From NCBI RefSeq assembly GCF_035270045.1, contig NZ_DATFIP010000047.1, positions 1 through 64,000 of the forward strand: a DNA stretch of 64,000 nt. The letters are read 5' to 3'. Of this stretch, positions 17,046-26,104 are shown piece by piece (the stretch's first letter is position 1; each line of letters starts with the position of its first letter). The notes beneath the pieces are model-generated. The model saw only the letters and a list, made by a program, of their open reading frames with translations. It searched no databases and was not told where the DNA came from. The position numbers were made by a program, and so were the translations under genes. This stretch comes from Salibaculum sp035270045 (GTDB taxonomy: Bacteria > Pseudomonadota > Alphaproteobacteria > Rhodobacterales > Rhodobacteraceae).

Positions 17046-18149
17046 ATGAGCCTGAACACCTACGGTCATCTTTTCCGCGTCACCACGTGGGGCGAAAGCC
17101 ACGGCCCGGCCTTGGGCGCCACCGTGGATGGCTGCCCGCCGGGTGTGCCGCTGACCGCGCCCATGATCCAACACTGGCTGGACCGGCGGCGTCCCGGTCA
17201 AAACAAGATGACCACCCAGCGCAATGAACCCGACGCGGTGGAAATCCTGTCCGGCGTGTTCGAGGACACCACGACCGGCACCCCGATCCAGTTGATGATC
17301 CGAAACACAGACCAGCGGTCCAGGGACTATGGCGAGATTTCCCGCACCTTCCGCCCCGGTCATGCGGACATCACCTATCACCAGAAATACGGGTTGCGGG
17401 ACTATCGCGGCGGGGGGCGCAGCTCGGCCCGGGAAACCGCGGCCCGGGTGGCCGCCGGGGGCGTCGCCCGCGAGGCAATCAAGCAGCTGGCACCCGCCGT
17501 GCAGATCAAGGGATGCATGGTCCAGATGGGCGAAATGACCATCGACCGAAGCCGCTTCGACTGGGATTCCATAGACGGCAACGACTTCTGGTGTCCCGAC
17601 CCGCAGGCGGTGCCCGAGTGGACCGAATACCTCAACTGGCTGCGCAAGGACGATCACAACTCGGTCGGGGCCATGATCGAGATCACCGCCCGTGGCGTGC
17701 CCGCCGGAATCGGCGCGCCAGTATATGCCAAGCTGGACGCCGACCTGGCCGCCGCGATGATGAGCATCAATGCCGTCAAGGGCGTCGAGATTGGCGAGGG
17801 CCTGGCCGCGGCGGGGCTGACCGGGCGCGACAACGCCGACGAGATATTCATGGGGCCGGATGGTCCGGAGTATTCGAGCAACCACGCGGGCGGCATTCTT
17901 GGCGGGATCAGCACCGGGCAAGACATCGTGATGCGTTTTGCCGTGAAACCGACAAGTTCGATCCTGTCGCCGCGCCGGTCAATCCGCACCGATGGAAGCC
18001 CTACGGAGGTTGTCACCAAGGGCCGTCACGACCCCTGCGTCGGTATCCGCGCCGTGCCCGTGGGCGAGGCGATGATGGCCGCCATCATACTCGACCACAT
18101 TCTTCTGAATCGTGGCCAGACCGGCGGTCTACTTGGGCGGATCGGCTAG
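17046..18149 (+). CDS. aroC: chorismate synthase
   Basis: AroC is the FMN-dependent last enzyme of the shikimate pathway and makes chorismate from EPSP. The 367-residue protein has the hallmark N-terminus NTYGHLFRVTTWGESHG, the RPGQNKMTTQRNE segment near residues 51-63, and YRGGGRSSARETAARVAAG near 119-137. DPCVGIRAVPVGEAM lies near the C-terminus. Length is normal. It is divergent from the thiamine riboswitch operon and its stop codon shares the four bases CTAG (18146-18149) with the stop codon of the convergent transporter gene. Confidence 0.96.
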   Translation: MSLNTYGHLFRVTTWGESHGPALGATVDGCPPGVPLTAPMIQHWLDRRRPGQNKMTTQRNEPDAVEILSGVFEDTTTGTPIQLMIRNTDQRSRDYGEISRTFRPGHADITYHQKYGLRDYRGGGRSSARETAARVAAGGVAREAIKQLAPAVQIKGCMVQMGEMTIDRSRFDWDSIDGNDFWCPDPQAVPEWTEYLNWLRKDDHNSVGAMIEITARGVPAGIGAPVYAKLDADLAAAMMSINAVKGVEIGEGLAAAGLTGRDNADEIFMGPDGPEYSSNHAGGILGGISTGQDIVMRFAVKPTSSILSPRRSIRTDGSPTEVVTKGRHDPCVGIRAVPVGEAMMAAIILDHILLNRGQTGGLLGRIG

Positions 18150-19048
18150 GCCGGCTGTTCGGCCGGTACCGTCGGTTTTTGCTTGGAAAGCTGCACCACG
18201 AGAATCCCGACGGTGATGATCGCAACTCCGATCACATCGCCCCAGCCCATCGGCTCACCCAGCAACGCCCAAGCGGTCAGCACACCGAAGAAGGGCGTCA
18301 GGAAGTGAAACACCGCGGCGCGCACTGCGCCGATGCGGTTGACCAACACGAACCAGACCAGCGTCGCCATCAACCCCGGCACGATCACGGTGTAACTGAA
18401 AGCCAGGCCGAGTTGCCATGTCCAGGTGACCCTGAAAGTCTCAAGCGACAGCGCCGCGACCGAGAGCAATGCGCTGCCGACAAGCATCTGAATTCCGACA
18501 ATCATCAGGAGGTTCCCACTCGAAGAGGCCCTGCGCACCGACATCGTCGCGACGGTCAACGAGAGAACGGCGACGGCACACAGCGCGATCCCGTATAGAT
18601 CCGCCCCGCCCTGCAAACGCTTTCCCATGATGATCGCCACGCCGACAATCCCCGCGAACAGCCCTGCGATGCCGATGGACGGCAGCTTTTCCCCGAAAAC
18701 GGCCCAGCCCGCGATGGCCACGACAAGCGGCATTGTGGAGGCGATGATCGCCGCGAGCGAGGCCTCGACCGTCTGCATGGCCACGAAGTTGAGCCCGAGG
18801 TAGAGCGCGTTCTGGCAAATGCCAAAAATGATCGTGGCAATCCACTGGCGTCGGGTCAGGCGCCAGCTCTGGCCCAACATCCGCGCCAGCACCACGCCGA
18901 TCAGCCCCGAGATCAGGAACCGGATCGCCAGCGCATGCAGGGGCGCGACATATTGGACGATAACCCGTGCCGACGTGAAGGCCGAGGACCACATCACAAC
19001 AAATGCCAGGCCCAGCGCAATGGCCCTGATATCCACCTCGGTCTTCAT
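18146..19048 (-). CDS. DMT-superfamily EamA transporter
   Basis: This 300-residue integral membrane protein has ten predicted helices arranged as two EamA repeats (about residues 10-140 and 150-285). The first repeat begins FVVMWSSAFTSARVIVQY and ALAIRFLIS, typical of drug/metabolite exporters such as RhtA or YdcZ-like proteins. The second ends with AVFHFLTPFFGVLTAWALLGEP, a strongly conserved EamA segment. The exported compound cannot be deduced. It converges on aroC with overlapping stops and stands apart from the HU gene. Confidence 0.88.
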   Translation of the reverse strand: MKTEVDIRAIALGLAFVVMWSSAFTSARVIVQYVAPLHALAIRFLISGLIGVVLARMLGQSWRLTRRQWIATIIFGICQNALYLGLNFVAMQTVEASLAAIIASTMPLVVAIAGWAVFGEKLPSIGIAGLFAGIVGVAIIMGKRLQGGADLYGIALCAVAVLSLTVATMSVRRASSSGNLLMIVGIQMLVGSALLSVAALSLETFRVTWTWQLGLAFSYTVIVPGLMATLVWFVLVNRIGAVRAAVFHFLTPFFGVLTAWALLGEPMGWGDVIGVAIITVGILVVQLSKQKPTVPAEQPA

Positions 19049-19128
19049 GGCTTCGGGGTGTCCTTGCCGTTGTGCCGCCGGGACCTGACCACGAACCGTC
19101 GATATTGGAAAGGGTTGTCCATGAACGA

Positions 19129-19158
19129 AAAAGGGTCACCCGCAAAGGCGACCCTTTT
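19129..19158 (-). terminator. terminator downstream of the HU gene
   Basis: AAAAGGGTC (19129-19137) pairs with GACCCTTTT (19150-19158). On the - strand the hairpin ends in a run of five U, 20 bases after the HU stop codon. It is a standard intrinsic terminator. Confidence 0.8.
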
Positions 19159-19177
19159 CCGCCGATCCCATCAGGGA

Positions 19178-19465
19178 TCAGGAATTCACGCTGTCCTTGA
19201 GCGCCTTGGCGATGGTCATCTTGACCACCTTGTCGGCGTCCTTCTTGATCTGCTCACCGGTGGCCGGGTTGCGGACCATGCGCTCGGGGCGTTCGCGGCA
19301 GTAGATCTTGCCTACACCGGGAAGGGTCACGGCACCGCCGCCCGAAACCTCGCGGGTGATGACATCGGTCATCGCATCAAGGGCCGCGCCAGCGGATTTC
19401 TTGTCGGTGCCCATTTCCTCGGCCAGTGCTGCGACCAGCTGGGTCTTGGTCAGGGGTTTTGCCAT
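19178..19465 (-). CDS. hup: HU-family DNA-binding protein
   Basis: This 95-residue basic protein belongs to the HU/IHF family that bends and compacts DNA as a dimer. It starts MAKPLTKTQLVAALAEE, typical of the helical dimer domain. VTLPGVGKIYCRERPERMVRNPATGE forms the beta arm with the intercalating proline in RNPATGE, and KVVKMTIAKALKDS is the last helix. The frame stays open upstream to 19540, but the ATG at 19465 has a GAGGAGA ribosome binding site and gives the normal length. A -10-like TAATAT (19515-19510) precedes it. The lysine-poor arm (KIYCRERPER) differs slightly from E. coli HU. Confidence 0.93.
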   Translation of the reverse strand: MAKPLTKTQLVAALAEEMGTDKKSAGAALDAMTDVITREVSGGGAVTLPGVGKIYCRERPERMVRNPATGEQIKKDADKVVKMTIAKALKDSVNS

Positions 19466-19595
19466 GTGTCGTCTCCTCGCTCTGCCCGATTGATAGGGCT
19501 TTTCTACCGATATTAAACGGCATCTTGTGTGTACCCACAACGGTTAGTGTAAATCCGAGCACAAAAAAACCCTATTTTGTTGGCATTTTTGTCGA

Positions 19596-21074
19596 TCAGA
19601 GGAAAGCTGTCTCCTCGAATGACCGCAGTTTTCGGCTGTGGATACGCTCCAGCGGCATTTCGCGGAGATGTTCCATCGCGCGGATGCCGATCATCAGGTG
19701 ACGTGCCACCTGTGTCTTGTAGAAATCACTGGCCATTCCGGGCAGCTTGAGTTCCCCGTGCAGCGGCTTGTCGCTGACGCAAAGAAGAGTGCCATAGGGC
19801 ACCCGGAACCGGAACCCGTTCGCCGCGATTGTCGCGCTTTCCATGTCCAGCGCAATGGCGCGGGACTGTGACAACCGCTGCACCGGGCCAGTATGCTCGC
19901 GCAGCTCCCAGTTGCGATTGTCGAGCGAGGCGACCGTGCCCGTCCGCATCAGCCGCTTGAGCTCGTACCCCTCCAGCGCGGTTTCGCCGGCCACGGCGGT
20001 TTCCAACGCGATCTGTATTTCGGCCAGCGCCGGGATCGGCACCCAGACCGGCAGATCGTCGTCCAGCACCTTGTCTTCGCGCAGATAGCCGTGGGCCAGG
20101 ACGAAGTCTCCCAACCGCTGGGAATTACGCAGTCCGGCGCAATGCCCCACCATCAGCCAGGCATGCGGGCGCAGCACGGCGATGTGGTCGGTTGCAGTCT
20201 TTGCGTTGGATGGTCCCACCCCGATGTTGACCAGCGTTATCCCCGCATTGCCCGGCCGTTTCAGATGATAGGTGGGCATCTGCGGGAGCTTTTCAGGTAA
20301 CGACAGCGGCGCAAGCGGATCGCTGATCTCGTCGCAACCGGGCGCGACGAAACCGGTGTAGCCGCTTTCGGGATCGGCCAGCATGGCGCGGGCAAAGGCC
20401 TCGAACTCCTGCACGTAGAACTGGTAGTTCGTGAACAGCACATGGTTCTGGAAATGCTCTGGCGCGGTGGCCGTATAATGCTGCAACCGGGCCAGTGAAT
20501 AATCGATGCGCGGGGCAGTGAAGGGGGCCAGCGGGGCCGAGCCGTCCTCGTGCCGAAATCCGATCCCGTTGACGATGTCATCATGCATCTGGGCCAGGTC
20601 CGGCACGTCGAAGACATCGCGCAGGGCATAACGGATCGCTCCATCCTGAGGCACCGTGATCTCTCCGCGAACCGCGAAATGCACCGGCATCGCCGTGTCC
20701 GAGACCCCCACGGTCACCGGCTGGTCATGGTTCTGGATCAACAGGTCGATCTGCTGGGTCAGATAGCCATCGAAGAGATCTGGCCGAGTGATGGTCGTGG
20801 AATAGGTGCCCGGCTCGGCCACGTGACCAAAGCTCAGGCGGGTGTCGTTTTGCGCGAAGGTCGTGGTGGTGAACCGCAGCTCGGGATAGAAGGCGCGGAA
20901 GCGGGTGTCGGGCCTCTGGCCTACCACGTTGTCCTGAAACGACCGCGTGAGGAAATCCACGGCGATATCGTAGATTTCGCGCAATCGCGCCACGGCGCTG
21001 GCCGCATCGGAGAAGCTCTCTGGCCCCGGGACCTCGGGGGACCGGACAGGCAGGTCTGCATCGGACGGGATCAT
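19596..21074 (-). CDS. amn: AMP nucleosidase
   Basis: Amn hydrolyses AMP to adenine and ribose 5-phosphate and helps set the adenylate pool. The 492-residue length and two-part structure match: an N-terminal Amn-specific domain (about residues 20-180) and a C-terminal purine nucleoside phosphorylase-like domain. The latter contains GNAGITLVNIGVGPSNAKT, HAWLMVGHCAGLRNSQRLGDFVLAHGYLR, and the late segment ALDMESATIAANGFRFRVPYGTLLCVSDKP carrying the catalytic aspartate. A GGGGAGAGG element precedes the ATG. It is divergent from an SDR-like gene. Confidence 0.94.
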   Translation of the reverse strand: MIPSDADLPVRSPEVPGPESFSDAASAVARLREIYDIAVDFLTRSFQDNVVGQRPDTRFRAFYPELRFTTTTFAQNDTRLSFGHVAEPGTYSTTITRPDLFDGYLTQQIDLLIQNHDQPVTVGVSDTAMPVHFAVRGEITVPQDGAIRYALRDVFDVPDLAQMHDDIVNGIGFRHEDGSAPLAPFTAPRIDYSLARLQHYTATAPEHFQNHVLFTNYQFYVQEFEAFARAMLADPESGYTGFVAPGCDEISDPLAPLSLPEKLPQMPTYHLKRPGNAGITLVNIGVGPSNAKTATDHIAVLRPHAWLMVGHCAGLRNSQRLGDFVLAHGYLREDKVLDDDLPVWVPIPALAEIQIALETAVAGETALEGYELKRLMRTGTVASLDNRNWELREHTGPVQRLSQSRAIALDMESATIAANGFRFRVPYGTLLCVSDKPLHGELKLPGMASDFYKTQVARHLMIGIRAMEHLREMPLERIHSRKLRSFEETAFL

Positions 21075-21311
21075 CGCGCCTCTCCCCTCTGGCGTATATC
21101 AAAAAGCACCGCCTGCGCCCTGCGGGTGCGGTGCATGTCGGTTATCGGCTCTGCCGACCGCAACCCTGACACCACATTGCCGCTGGCCGCAAGTCGTTGA
21201 TCCGGGCTTTTCGCCTTCCCGCGTGGCACTCTGGGTCCAGGGCGGCTCGCGCGGGCCTGGAAAGCGGACAATCCTCTTGCCAGCCGGGCACACCTGCCCC
21301 AACTAGGGATC

Positions 21312-22169
21312 ATGACGCGGCTCATCTCCTTCGGACACGGCTATTCGGCCCGCGCACTTGCGCGGCGGCTTCTGCCCCAAGGCTGGGATATCGCGGGCAC
21401 CACCAGAAACCCGGACAAGACGGAAGACCTGCGCGCAGACGGTGTCACTCCGCTGCCCTGGGACCGCACCGCGATCGAGGCCGCGCTTGACGGGACAACC
21501 CACCTGTTGATTTCGGCAGGTCCGACCGAGGCTGGCGACCCGACGCTGGCGCTGATGGGCGCGGCGCTACGCGACCGGGCCGACCAGTTCACTTGGGTCG
21601 GCTACCTATCGACCACCGGCGTCTACGGCGACCACGGCGGCGCCTGGGTGGACGAGGACACCGCCCTGACCCCGGGTACCGAGCGGGGCGCGCGCCGCGT
21701 CGCAGCAGAGGCCGCCTGGGCCGACCAAGGCCTGCCCGTGCACACCTTCCGCCTGGCGGGCATATACGGGCCCGGGCGCGGCCCCTTCGAAAAGGTCCGC
21801 CAAGGGACCGCCCGCCGCATCATCAAGCCTGGCCAGGTCTTTTCGCGTATCCACGTGGACGATATCGCACAGGTGCTCGAAGCCTCGATCACCCGGCCCG
21901 ACCCCGGCGCGGTCTACAATGTCTGCGACGACGATCCGGCCCCACCGCAGGACGTTCTGTCCTTCGCCGCCCGGCTCCTGGGCCGCCCCGAGCCGCCCGC
22001 GGTGAATTTCGAGGACACCGATATGGCGCCAATGGCCCGCAGTTTTTACGCGGAGTCGAAGAAGGTCCGGAATAACCGCATCAAGACAGAACTTGGCGTG
22101 ACGCTGCGCCACCCCGATTACCGCAGCGGCTTGCGCGCCCTGCTCGCCGCAGAGGCCCTCGCCGATTGA
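21312..22169 (+). CDS. NAD(P)-dependent epimerase-like (extended SDR) protein
   Basis: The 285-residue protein has an atypical Rossmann start, LISFGHGYSARALARRL, with GHGYSA in place of GxxGxxG, as in the YeeZ group of extended SDRs. It continues with VGYLSTTGVYGDHGGAWVDED and HTFRLAGIYGPGRGPFEKVRQG, then RIHVDDIAQVLEASI. The usual YxxxK catalytic pair is not evident: the position after GVYGD holds GARRVAAEAAW, so catalysis is uncertain and it may be a nucleotide-binding or regulatory member. Substrate unknown. It ends 28 bases before the sodium channel gene and could be co-transcribed with it. Confidence 0.75.
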   Translation: MTRLISFGHGYSARALARRLLPQGWDIAGTTRNPDKTEDLRADGVTPLPWDRTAIEAALDGTTHLLISAGPTEAGDPTLALMGAALRDRADQFTWVGYLSTTGVYGDHGGAWVDEDTALTPGTERGARRVAAEAAWADQGLPVHTFRLAGIYGPGRGPFEKVRQGTARRIIKPGQVFSRIHVDDIAQVLEASITRPDPGAVYNVCDDDPAPPQDVLSFAARLLGRPEPPAVNFEDTDMAPMARSFYAESKKVRNNRIKTELGVTLRHPDYRSGLRALLAAEALAD

Positions 22170-22197
22170 CAGAAACCCCATTTCAAGACCGCGTATC

Positions 22198-22971
22198 ATG
22201 ACCTTCAGAAACAGAACCGCCATATTCATGGACAGACCGCTGGTGCGCAACGTCATCATCGGCGTGATCATCTTCAACGCGATCATCCTGGGACTGGAGA
22301 CCTCGGACGTCGTGATGGGCCGATGGGGCCCGCTGATCTATGCGCTCGACACGGCCTGTCTTGTCATCTTCGTGATCGAGATCGGGGCCAAGCTCTTCGC
22401 CCATCGCCTTCGCTTCTTCGCATCGGGGTGGAACATTTTCGACTTCACCATCGTGGCCATTGCCCTGGTGCCTGCCGGACAAACCCTGTCAGTGCTGCGC
22501 GCGCTGCGCATCCTGCGGGTGCTGCGTGTCGTTTCCGCCGCCCCGCGCCTGCGCCGGGTGGTCGAGGGTTTCGTCACGGCGCTGCCAGGCATGGGCAGCG
22601 TGTTCCTGCTGATGGCGATGATCTTCTACATTGGCGCGGTCATCTCGACCAAGCTCTTTGGCGATGCTTTCCCCGACTGGTTCGGCACGCTCGGGCTTTC
22701 AGCTTACACGCTGTTCCAGATCATGACCCTGGAAAGCTGGTCCATGGGTATTGTCCGCCCGGTCATGGAGGTTTATCCTCAGGCTTGGGTTTTCTTTGTG
22801 CCCTTCATCCTGCTGACGACCTTTGCCGTGGTGAACCTGCTGGTGGGTCTCATCGTCAACTCAATGCAGGACGCCCACCACGAGGAAGCCGACGCCGCCA
22901 CCGACAGCTACCGCGACGAGGTACTCAAACGGCTAGATGCAATCGAGCGGCGGCTGAACGACCGGCGCTGA
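22198..22971 (+). CDS. voltage-gated sodium channel (NaChBac/NavAb type)
   Basis: This 257-residue membrane protein is a single six-helix voltage-gated channel subunit that should form a homotetramer. S1-S3 span about residues 18-92. S4 is LSVLRALRILRVLRVV with gating arginines R101, R104, R107 and R110, followed by RLRR at 117-120. The pore helix and filter are TLFQIMTLESWSMG, with the filter TLESWS at 177-182, the sequence of NavAb and the mark of a sodium-selective bacterial channel. S6 ends GLIVNSM near 217-223, and the tail DEVLKRLDAIERRL is a short coiled coil for tetramer assembly. In marine bacteria such channels are linked to sodium-driven motility and pH balance. No neighbour explains its job here. 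Confidence 0.9.
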   Translation: MTFRNRTAIFMDRPLVRNVIIGVIIFNAIILGLETSDVVMGRWGPLIYALDTACLVIFVIEIGAKLFAHRLRFFASGWNIFDFTIVAIALVPAGQTLSVLRALRILRVLRVVSAAPRLRRVVEGFVTALPGMGSVFLLMAMIFYIGAVISTKLFGDAFPDWFGTLGLSAYTLFQIMTLESWSMGIVRPVMEVYPQAWVFFVPFILLTTFAVVNLLVGLIVNSMQDAHHEEADAATDSYRDEVLKRLDAIERRLNDRR

Positions 22972-23087
22972 CAACACGCTCTTGATCCCGACAGATACAC
23001 CCGCCCAGCGACCCCGTGGCACAGAACCCGTCGTGGTGACCGGCAGATGTCCCCGGCGAACCTGCGCGGCGGCGCCGCACAACGGGA

Positions 23088-25004
23088 TCACGCCCGCTTG
23101 CCCATGACGCCGATGCCAAGAACATCAAGCACCTTCGCTTCGATATGCTCGGCGTTCATGCCGGCCACCTCGTACATGTCGCGTGGGCTGGCCTGGTCGA
23201 TGAAGATGTCCGGCAACACCATGGAGCGGTATTTCAACCCCCGGTCGAAGACACCTTCCTCGGCGAGAAACTGCGCGACATGGCTGCCAAAGCCGCCTAC
23301 AGCGCCTTCTTCTATCGTGATCAGCGCGTCGTGATCCTCGGCCAGTTTCAGGATCATGTCCCGGTCCAGCGGCTTGGCGAAACGGGCATCGGCGACAGTG
23401 GGCGTGATCCCCTTGCCACCCAGTGCCTCGCAGGCCTTTTCGACTTCGGCCAGCCGCGTTCCGAAGGACAGGATGGCGACGCCCTGCCCCGCCTGAATGA
23501 TGCGGCCCTTGCCGATTTCCAATGGCGCGGCATCGGAGGGGATTTCGACCCCCACCCCCTCGCCGCGTGGAAAGCGAAAGGCGATGGGGCCCTCGTCATG
23601 TGCAGCCGCCGTGGCCACCATACGCACCAGCTCGGCCTCGTCGGCGGCCGCCATCACCGTGAACCCCGGCAGCGCTGCCAGGTAACCGATATCGAATGAT
23701 CCTGCATGGGTCGCCCCGTCGGCCCCGACCAGACCGGCCCGGTCGATGGCGAAACGCACCGGCAGCCGCTGGATGGCCACGTCATGCACCACCTGGTCAT
23801 AGCCGCGCTGCAGGAAGGTCGAGTAGATCGCGCAGAAGGGCTTCATACCGCCGGCAGCCAGCGCCGCGCAGAACGTCACGGCATGCTGTTCGGCAATTCC
23901 CACGTCAAAACAGCGGCTGGCGTACCGGTCCATGAAGCGGGCAAGCCCGGTCCCGTCGGGCATCGCAGCTGTGACCGCGACGATCCTGTCATCCGCGTCG
24001 GCCTGCTTGATCAGCGCCTCGGAAAAGACAGAGGTATAGCTGGGCGCATTGGACGGTGCCTTCTTCTGCTCACCTGTCACCATGTCGAACTTGGCAGTGG
24101 CATGGCCACGGTCCGTGGCGCTTTCGGCGGGGGCATAGCCCTTGCCCTTTTGCGTGATGGCATGAATCAGGATCGGCCCGGTCGCCCGCGCATGGACCGT
24201 GCGCAGCACGGCAAGAACCTGGTCAAGGTCATGGCCGTCGATCGGCCCAACGTAGGAAAAGCCCAGCGACTCGAACAGCGTCCCGCCCACGGCCATGTGC
24301 TTGAGCACGTCCTTGGCCCGGCGCGCGCCCTCCTGCAGGGGCGGCGGCAGGAAGGAAACCGCCCCCTTGGCCGCCGCCTTGAGGTCCTGGAACGGCGCCC
24401 CGGCGTAAAGCTGCGACAGATAGGCGGACATCGCGCCCACCGGCGGGGCGATAGACATCTCGTTGTCGTTCAGGACCACGATCAGCCGCTTGCCCAGGTG
24501 CCCGGCGTTGTTCATCGCCTCGAAGGCCATGCCAGCGCTCATCGCGCCATCCCCGATCACGGCGATGGCGTCGCCTCCCTCGCCGCCCAGGTCCCGCGCC
24601 ACCGAAAACCCCAGAGCCGCGCTGATAGAGGTGCTGGAATGGGCCGCGCCAAAAGGGTCATAGGGGCTTTCGGATCGCTTGGTGAACCCGGACAGACCGC
24701 CCTTCTGCCGCAGGGTCCGGATACGGTCGCGCCTGCCAGTCAGGATCTTGTGCGGATAGGTCTGGTGGCTGACATCCCAGACGATCTTATCCGTCGGTGT
24801 GTCAAAGACCGAATGCAGCGCCACGGTCAGTTCCACTACACCCAGTCCCGCGCCAAGGTGCCCACCGGTCTCGCTGACCGCAGAGATCGTCTCGCGCCGC
24901 AATTCGTCGGCCAGTTGCCGCAGTTGCGCATCCGAGAACCCCTTCAAGTCCGCCGGGATTCGCACCTGGTCCAACAGTGGGGTGTCGGTTAGCTGGCTCA
25001 TCAT
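23088..25004 (-). CDS. dxs: 1-deoxy-D-xylulose-5-phosphate synthase
   Basis: Dxs condenses pyruvate and glyceraldehyde 3-phosphate, the first step of the MEP isoprenoid pathway, using thiamine diphosphate. The 638-residue protein has VWDVSHQTYPHKILTGR near residues 75-91, GAAHSSTSISAALG near 118-131, and the ThDP/Mg motif GDGAMSAGMAFEAMNNAG near 151-168 with NDNEMSI downstream. The transketolase core follows with GIAEQHAVTFCAALA and AIYSTFLQRGYDQ, and a C-terminal domain is complete. Two ATG codons in tandem (25004 and 25001) overlap the ispA stop, so the start is uncertain by one residue. The operon HDAC-like/xseB/ispA/dxs groups it with the prenyl synthase. It uses the cofactor whose precursor thiBPQ imports. 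Confidence 0.96.
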   Translation of the reverse strand: MMSQLTDTPLLDQVRIPADLKGFSDAQLRQLADELRRETISAVSETGGHLGAGLGVVELTVALHSVFDTPTDKIVWDVSHQTYPHKILTGRRDRIRTLRQKGGLSGFTKRSESPYDPFGAAHSSTSISAALGFSVARDLGGEGGDAIAVIGDGAMSAGMAFEAMNNAGHLGKRLIVVLNDNEMSIAPPVGAMSAYLSQLYAGAPFQDLKAAAKGAVSFLPPPLQEGARRAKDVLKHMAVGGTLFESLGFSYVGPIDGHDLDQVLAVLRTVHARATGPILIHAITQKGKGYAPAESATDRGHATAKFDMVTGEQKKAPSNAPSYTSVFSEALIKQADADDRIVAVTAAMPDGTGLARFMDRYASRCFDVGIAEQHAVTFCAALAAGGMKPFCAIYSTFLQRGYDQVVHDVAIQRLPVRFAIDRAGLVGADGATHAGSFDIGYLAALPGFTVMAAADEAELVRMVATAAAHDEGPIAFRFPRGEGVGVEIPSDAAPLEIGKGRIIQAGQGVAILSFGTRLAEVEKACEALGGKGITPTVADARFAKPLDRDMILKLAEDHDALITIEEGAVGGFGSHVAQFLAEEGVFDRGLKYRSMVLPDIFIDQASPRDMYEVAGMNAEHIEAKVLDVLGIGVMGKRA

Positions 25005-25858
25005 TTCTTCCGCGCAATCACGTAGCGGGCCAAATCCCGCATCATCTCCGCGTCTTCACCATAAACAGCTAGGGCATCGCAAGCCTCTGTCACGAGATCG
25101 CACGCGCGTCGCTTGGCCTCGTCCAGCCCCAGCAGCGACACGAACGTTGCCTTTCCCGCCCCGTCGTCCTTGCCGATGGCCTTGCCCAGGGTAGCGATAT
25201 CGCCCTCGACATCCAGCACATCGTCCCAGATCTGGAAGGCCCGGCCGAGCGCATCGCCAAAGCACTCCAACGGCTTGGCATCCGCCCCTGAGAGCACCGC
25301 ACCCGCGGTCGCCGACCAGAGGATCAACGCACCGGTCTTGCCCGCTTGCAGGGCCTCCACCTGGGTCAGGGCCGGCGGTCCCGCGGCACTTTCGGCGGCG
25401 ATGTCCATCGCCTGGCCGCCCACCATGCCGCGCACCCCGGCCGCGCGGGCCAGGCCGCGGCTCAGGGCCAGCACATTGACCGCATCCCCGTCCGCCTGTG
25501 ATACCAGCTCGAAGCCGAGCGATTGTAGGGCATCGCCCACCAGCACCGCCGTGACCTCGTCCCACTTCACATGGACCGTCGGCTGCCCACGCCTCAGGGC
25601 GTCGTTGTCCATGCAGGGCATATCGTCATGGACCAGCGAATAGCCATGAATGCACTCGATCGCCGCGGCGGGCGCGATGGCATCGCCGATCCCGTGCAAG
25701 CGCGCACTCTCTGCGACGAGGAAGGCGCGCAGCCCCTTGCCGCCGCGCACGGCATACAGCATCGCCCGCGCAACCGGCAGATCCACACCGGCAAGCTCCG
25801 CTGAAATCCGCGCCTCGGCCGCGAAACGAGCGCGCTCGACCGCCGCCTGCAACGCCAA
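25001..25858 (-). CDS. ispA: farnesyl/geranyl diphosphate synthase
   Basis: IspA is a short-chain prenyl synthase that builds geranyl and farnesyl diphosphate from IPP and DMAPP. The 285-residue protein has GGKGLRAFL near residues 39-47 (family KRIRP/KRLRP region), the first aspartate-rich motif DDMPCMD in YSLVHDDMPCMDND, and LVGDALQSLGFEL. GGQAMDI and the second motif DDVLDVEGD follow. The two residues between the aspartate pair and the third Asp (DDxxxxD with a 2-residue insert) are typical of bacterial type II farnesyl synthases. It lies between xseB and dxs in the usual order. The start ATG at 25858 is slightly short at the N-terminus but adjoins the xseB stop. Confidence 0.93.
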   Translation of the reverse strand: MALQAAVERARFAAEARISAELAGVDLPVARAMLYAVRGGKGLRAFLVAESARLHGIGDAIAPAAAIECIHGYSLVHDDMPCMDNDALRRGQPTVHVKWDEVTAVLVGDALQSLGFELVSQADGDAVNVLALSRGLARAAGVRGMVGGQAMDIAAESAAGPPALTQVEALQAGKTGALILWSATAGAVLSGADAKPLECFGDALGRAFQIWDDVLDVEGDIATLGKAIGKDDGAGKATFVSLLGLDEAKRRACDLVTEACDALAVYGEDAEMMRDLARYVIARKK

Positions 25859-25861
25859 GGC

Positions 25862-26104
25862 TCAGCCCGCGTCCAGCGGTTCGGTGCCTTGCGGCACCCC
25901 CTCGCCGTCCAGCGTCAGCTTGGCGACCTTCTCCTCGGCCTCTTTCAGCTTTGCCTCGCAGCGCCGGCGCAACTCTGCGCCCCGTTCGTAAAGCTTGATG
26001 CTCTCGTCCAAGGGCACTTCGCCGCGCTCCAGTTTCCCCACGACCTCTTCCAGTTCGCGCAGGGCCTCTTCGAAACTCATCTCGGCAACAGGGCGGTCAC
26101 TCAT
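25862..26104 (-). CDS. xseB: exodeoxyribonuclease VII small subunit
   Basis: XseB is the small helical subunit of exonuclease VII, which degrades single-stranded DNA with XseA. The 80-residue protein has the family pattern MSFEEALRELEEVVGKLERGEVPLDESIKLYERGAELRRRCE across residues 9-50, a coiled-coil pair of helices. Only the small subunit is in this window; XseA must be encoded elsewhere. Its start overlaps the stop of the upstream HDAC-like gene by one base, and ispA follows three bases after. Confidence 0.95.
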   Translation of the reverse strand: MSDRPVAEMSFEEALRELEEVVGKLERGEVPLDESIKLYERGAELRRRCEAKLKEAEEKVAKLTLDGEGVPQGTEPLDAG

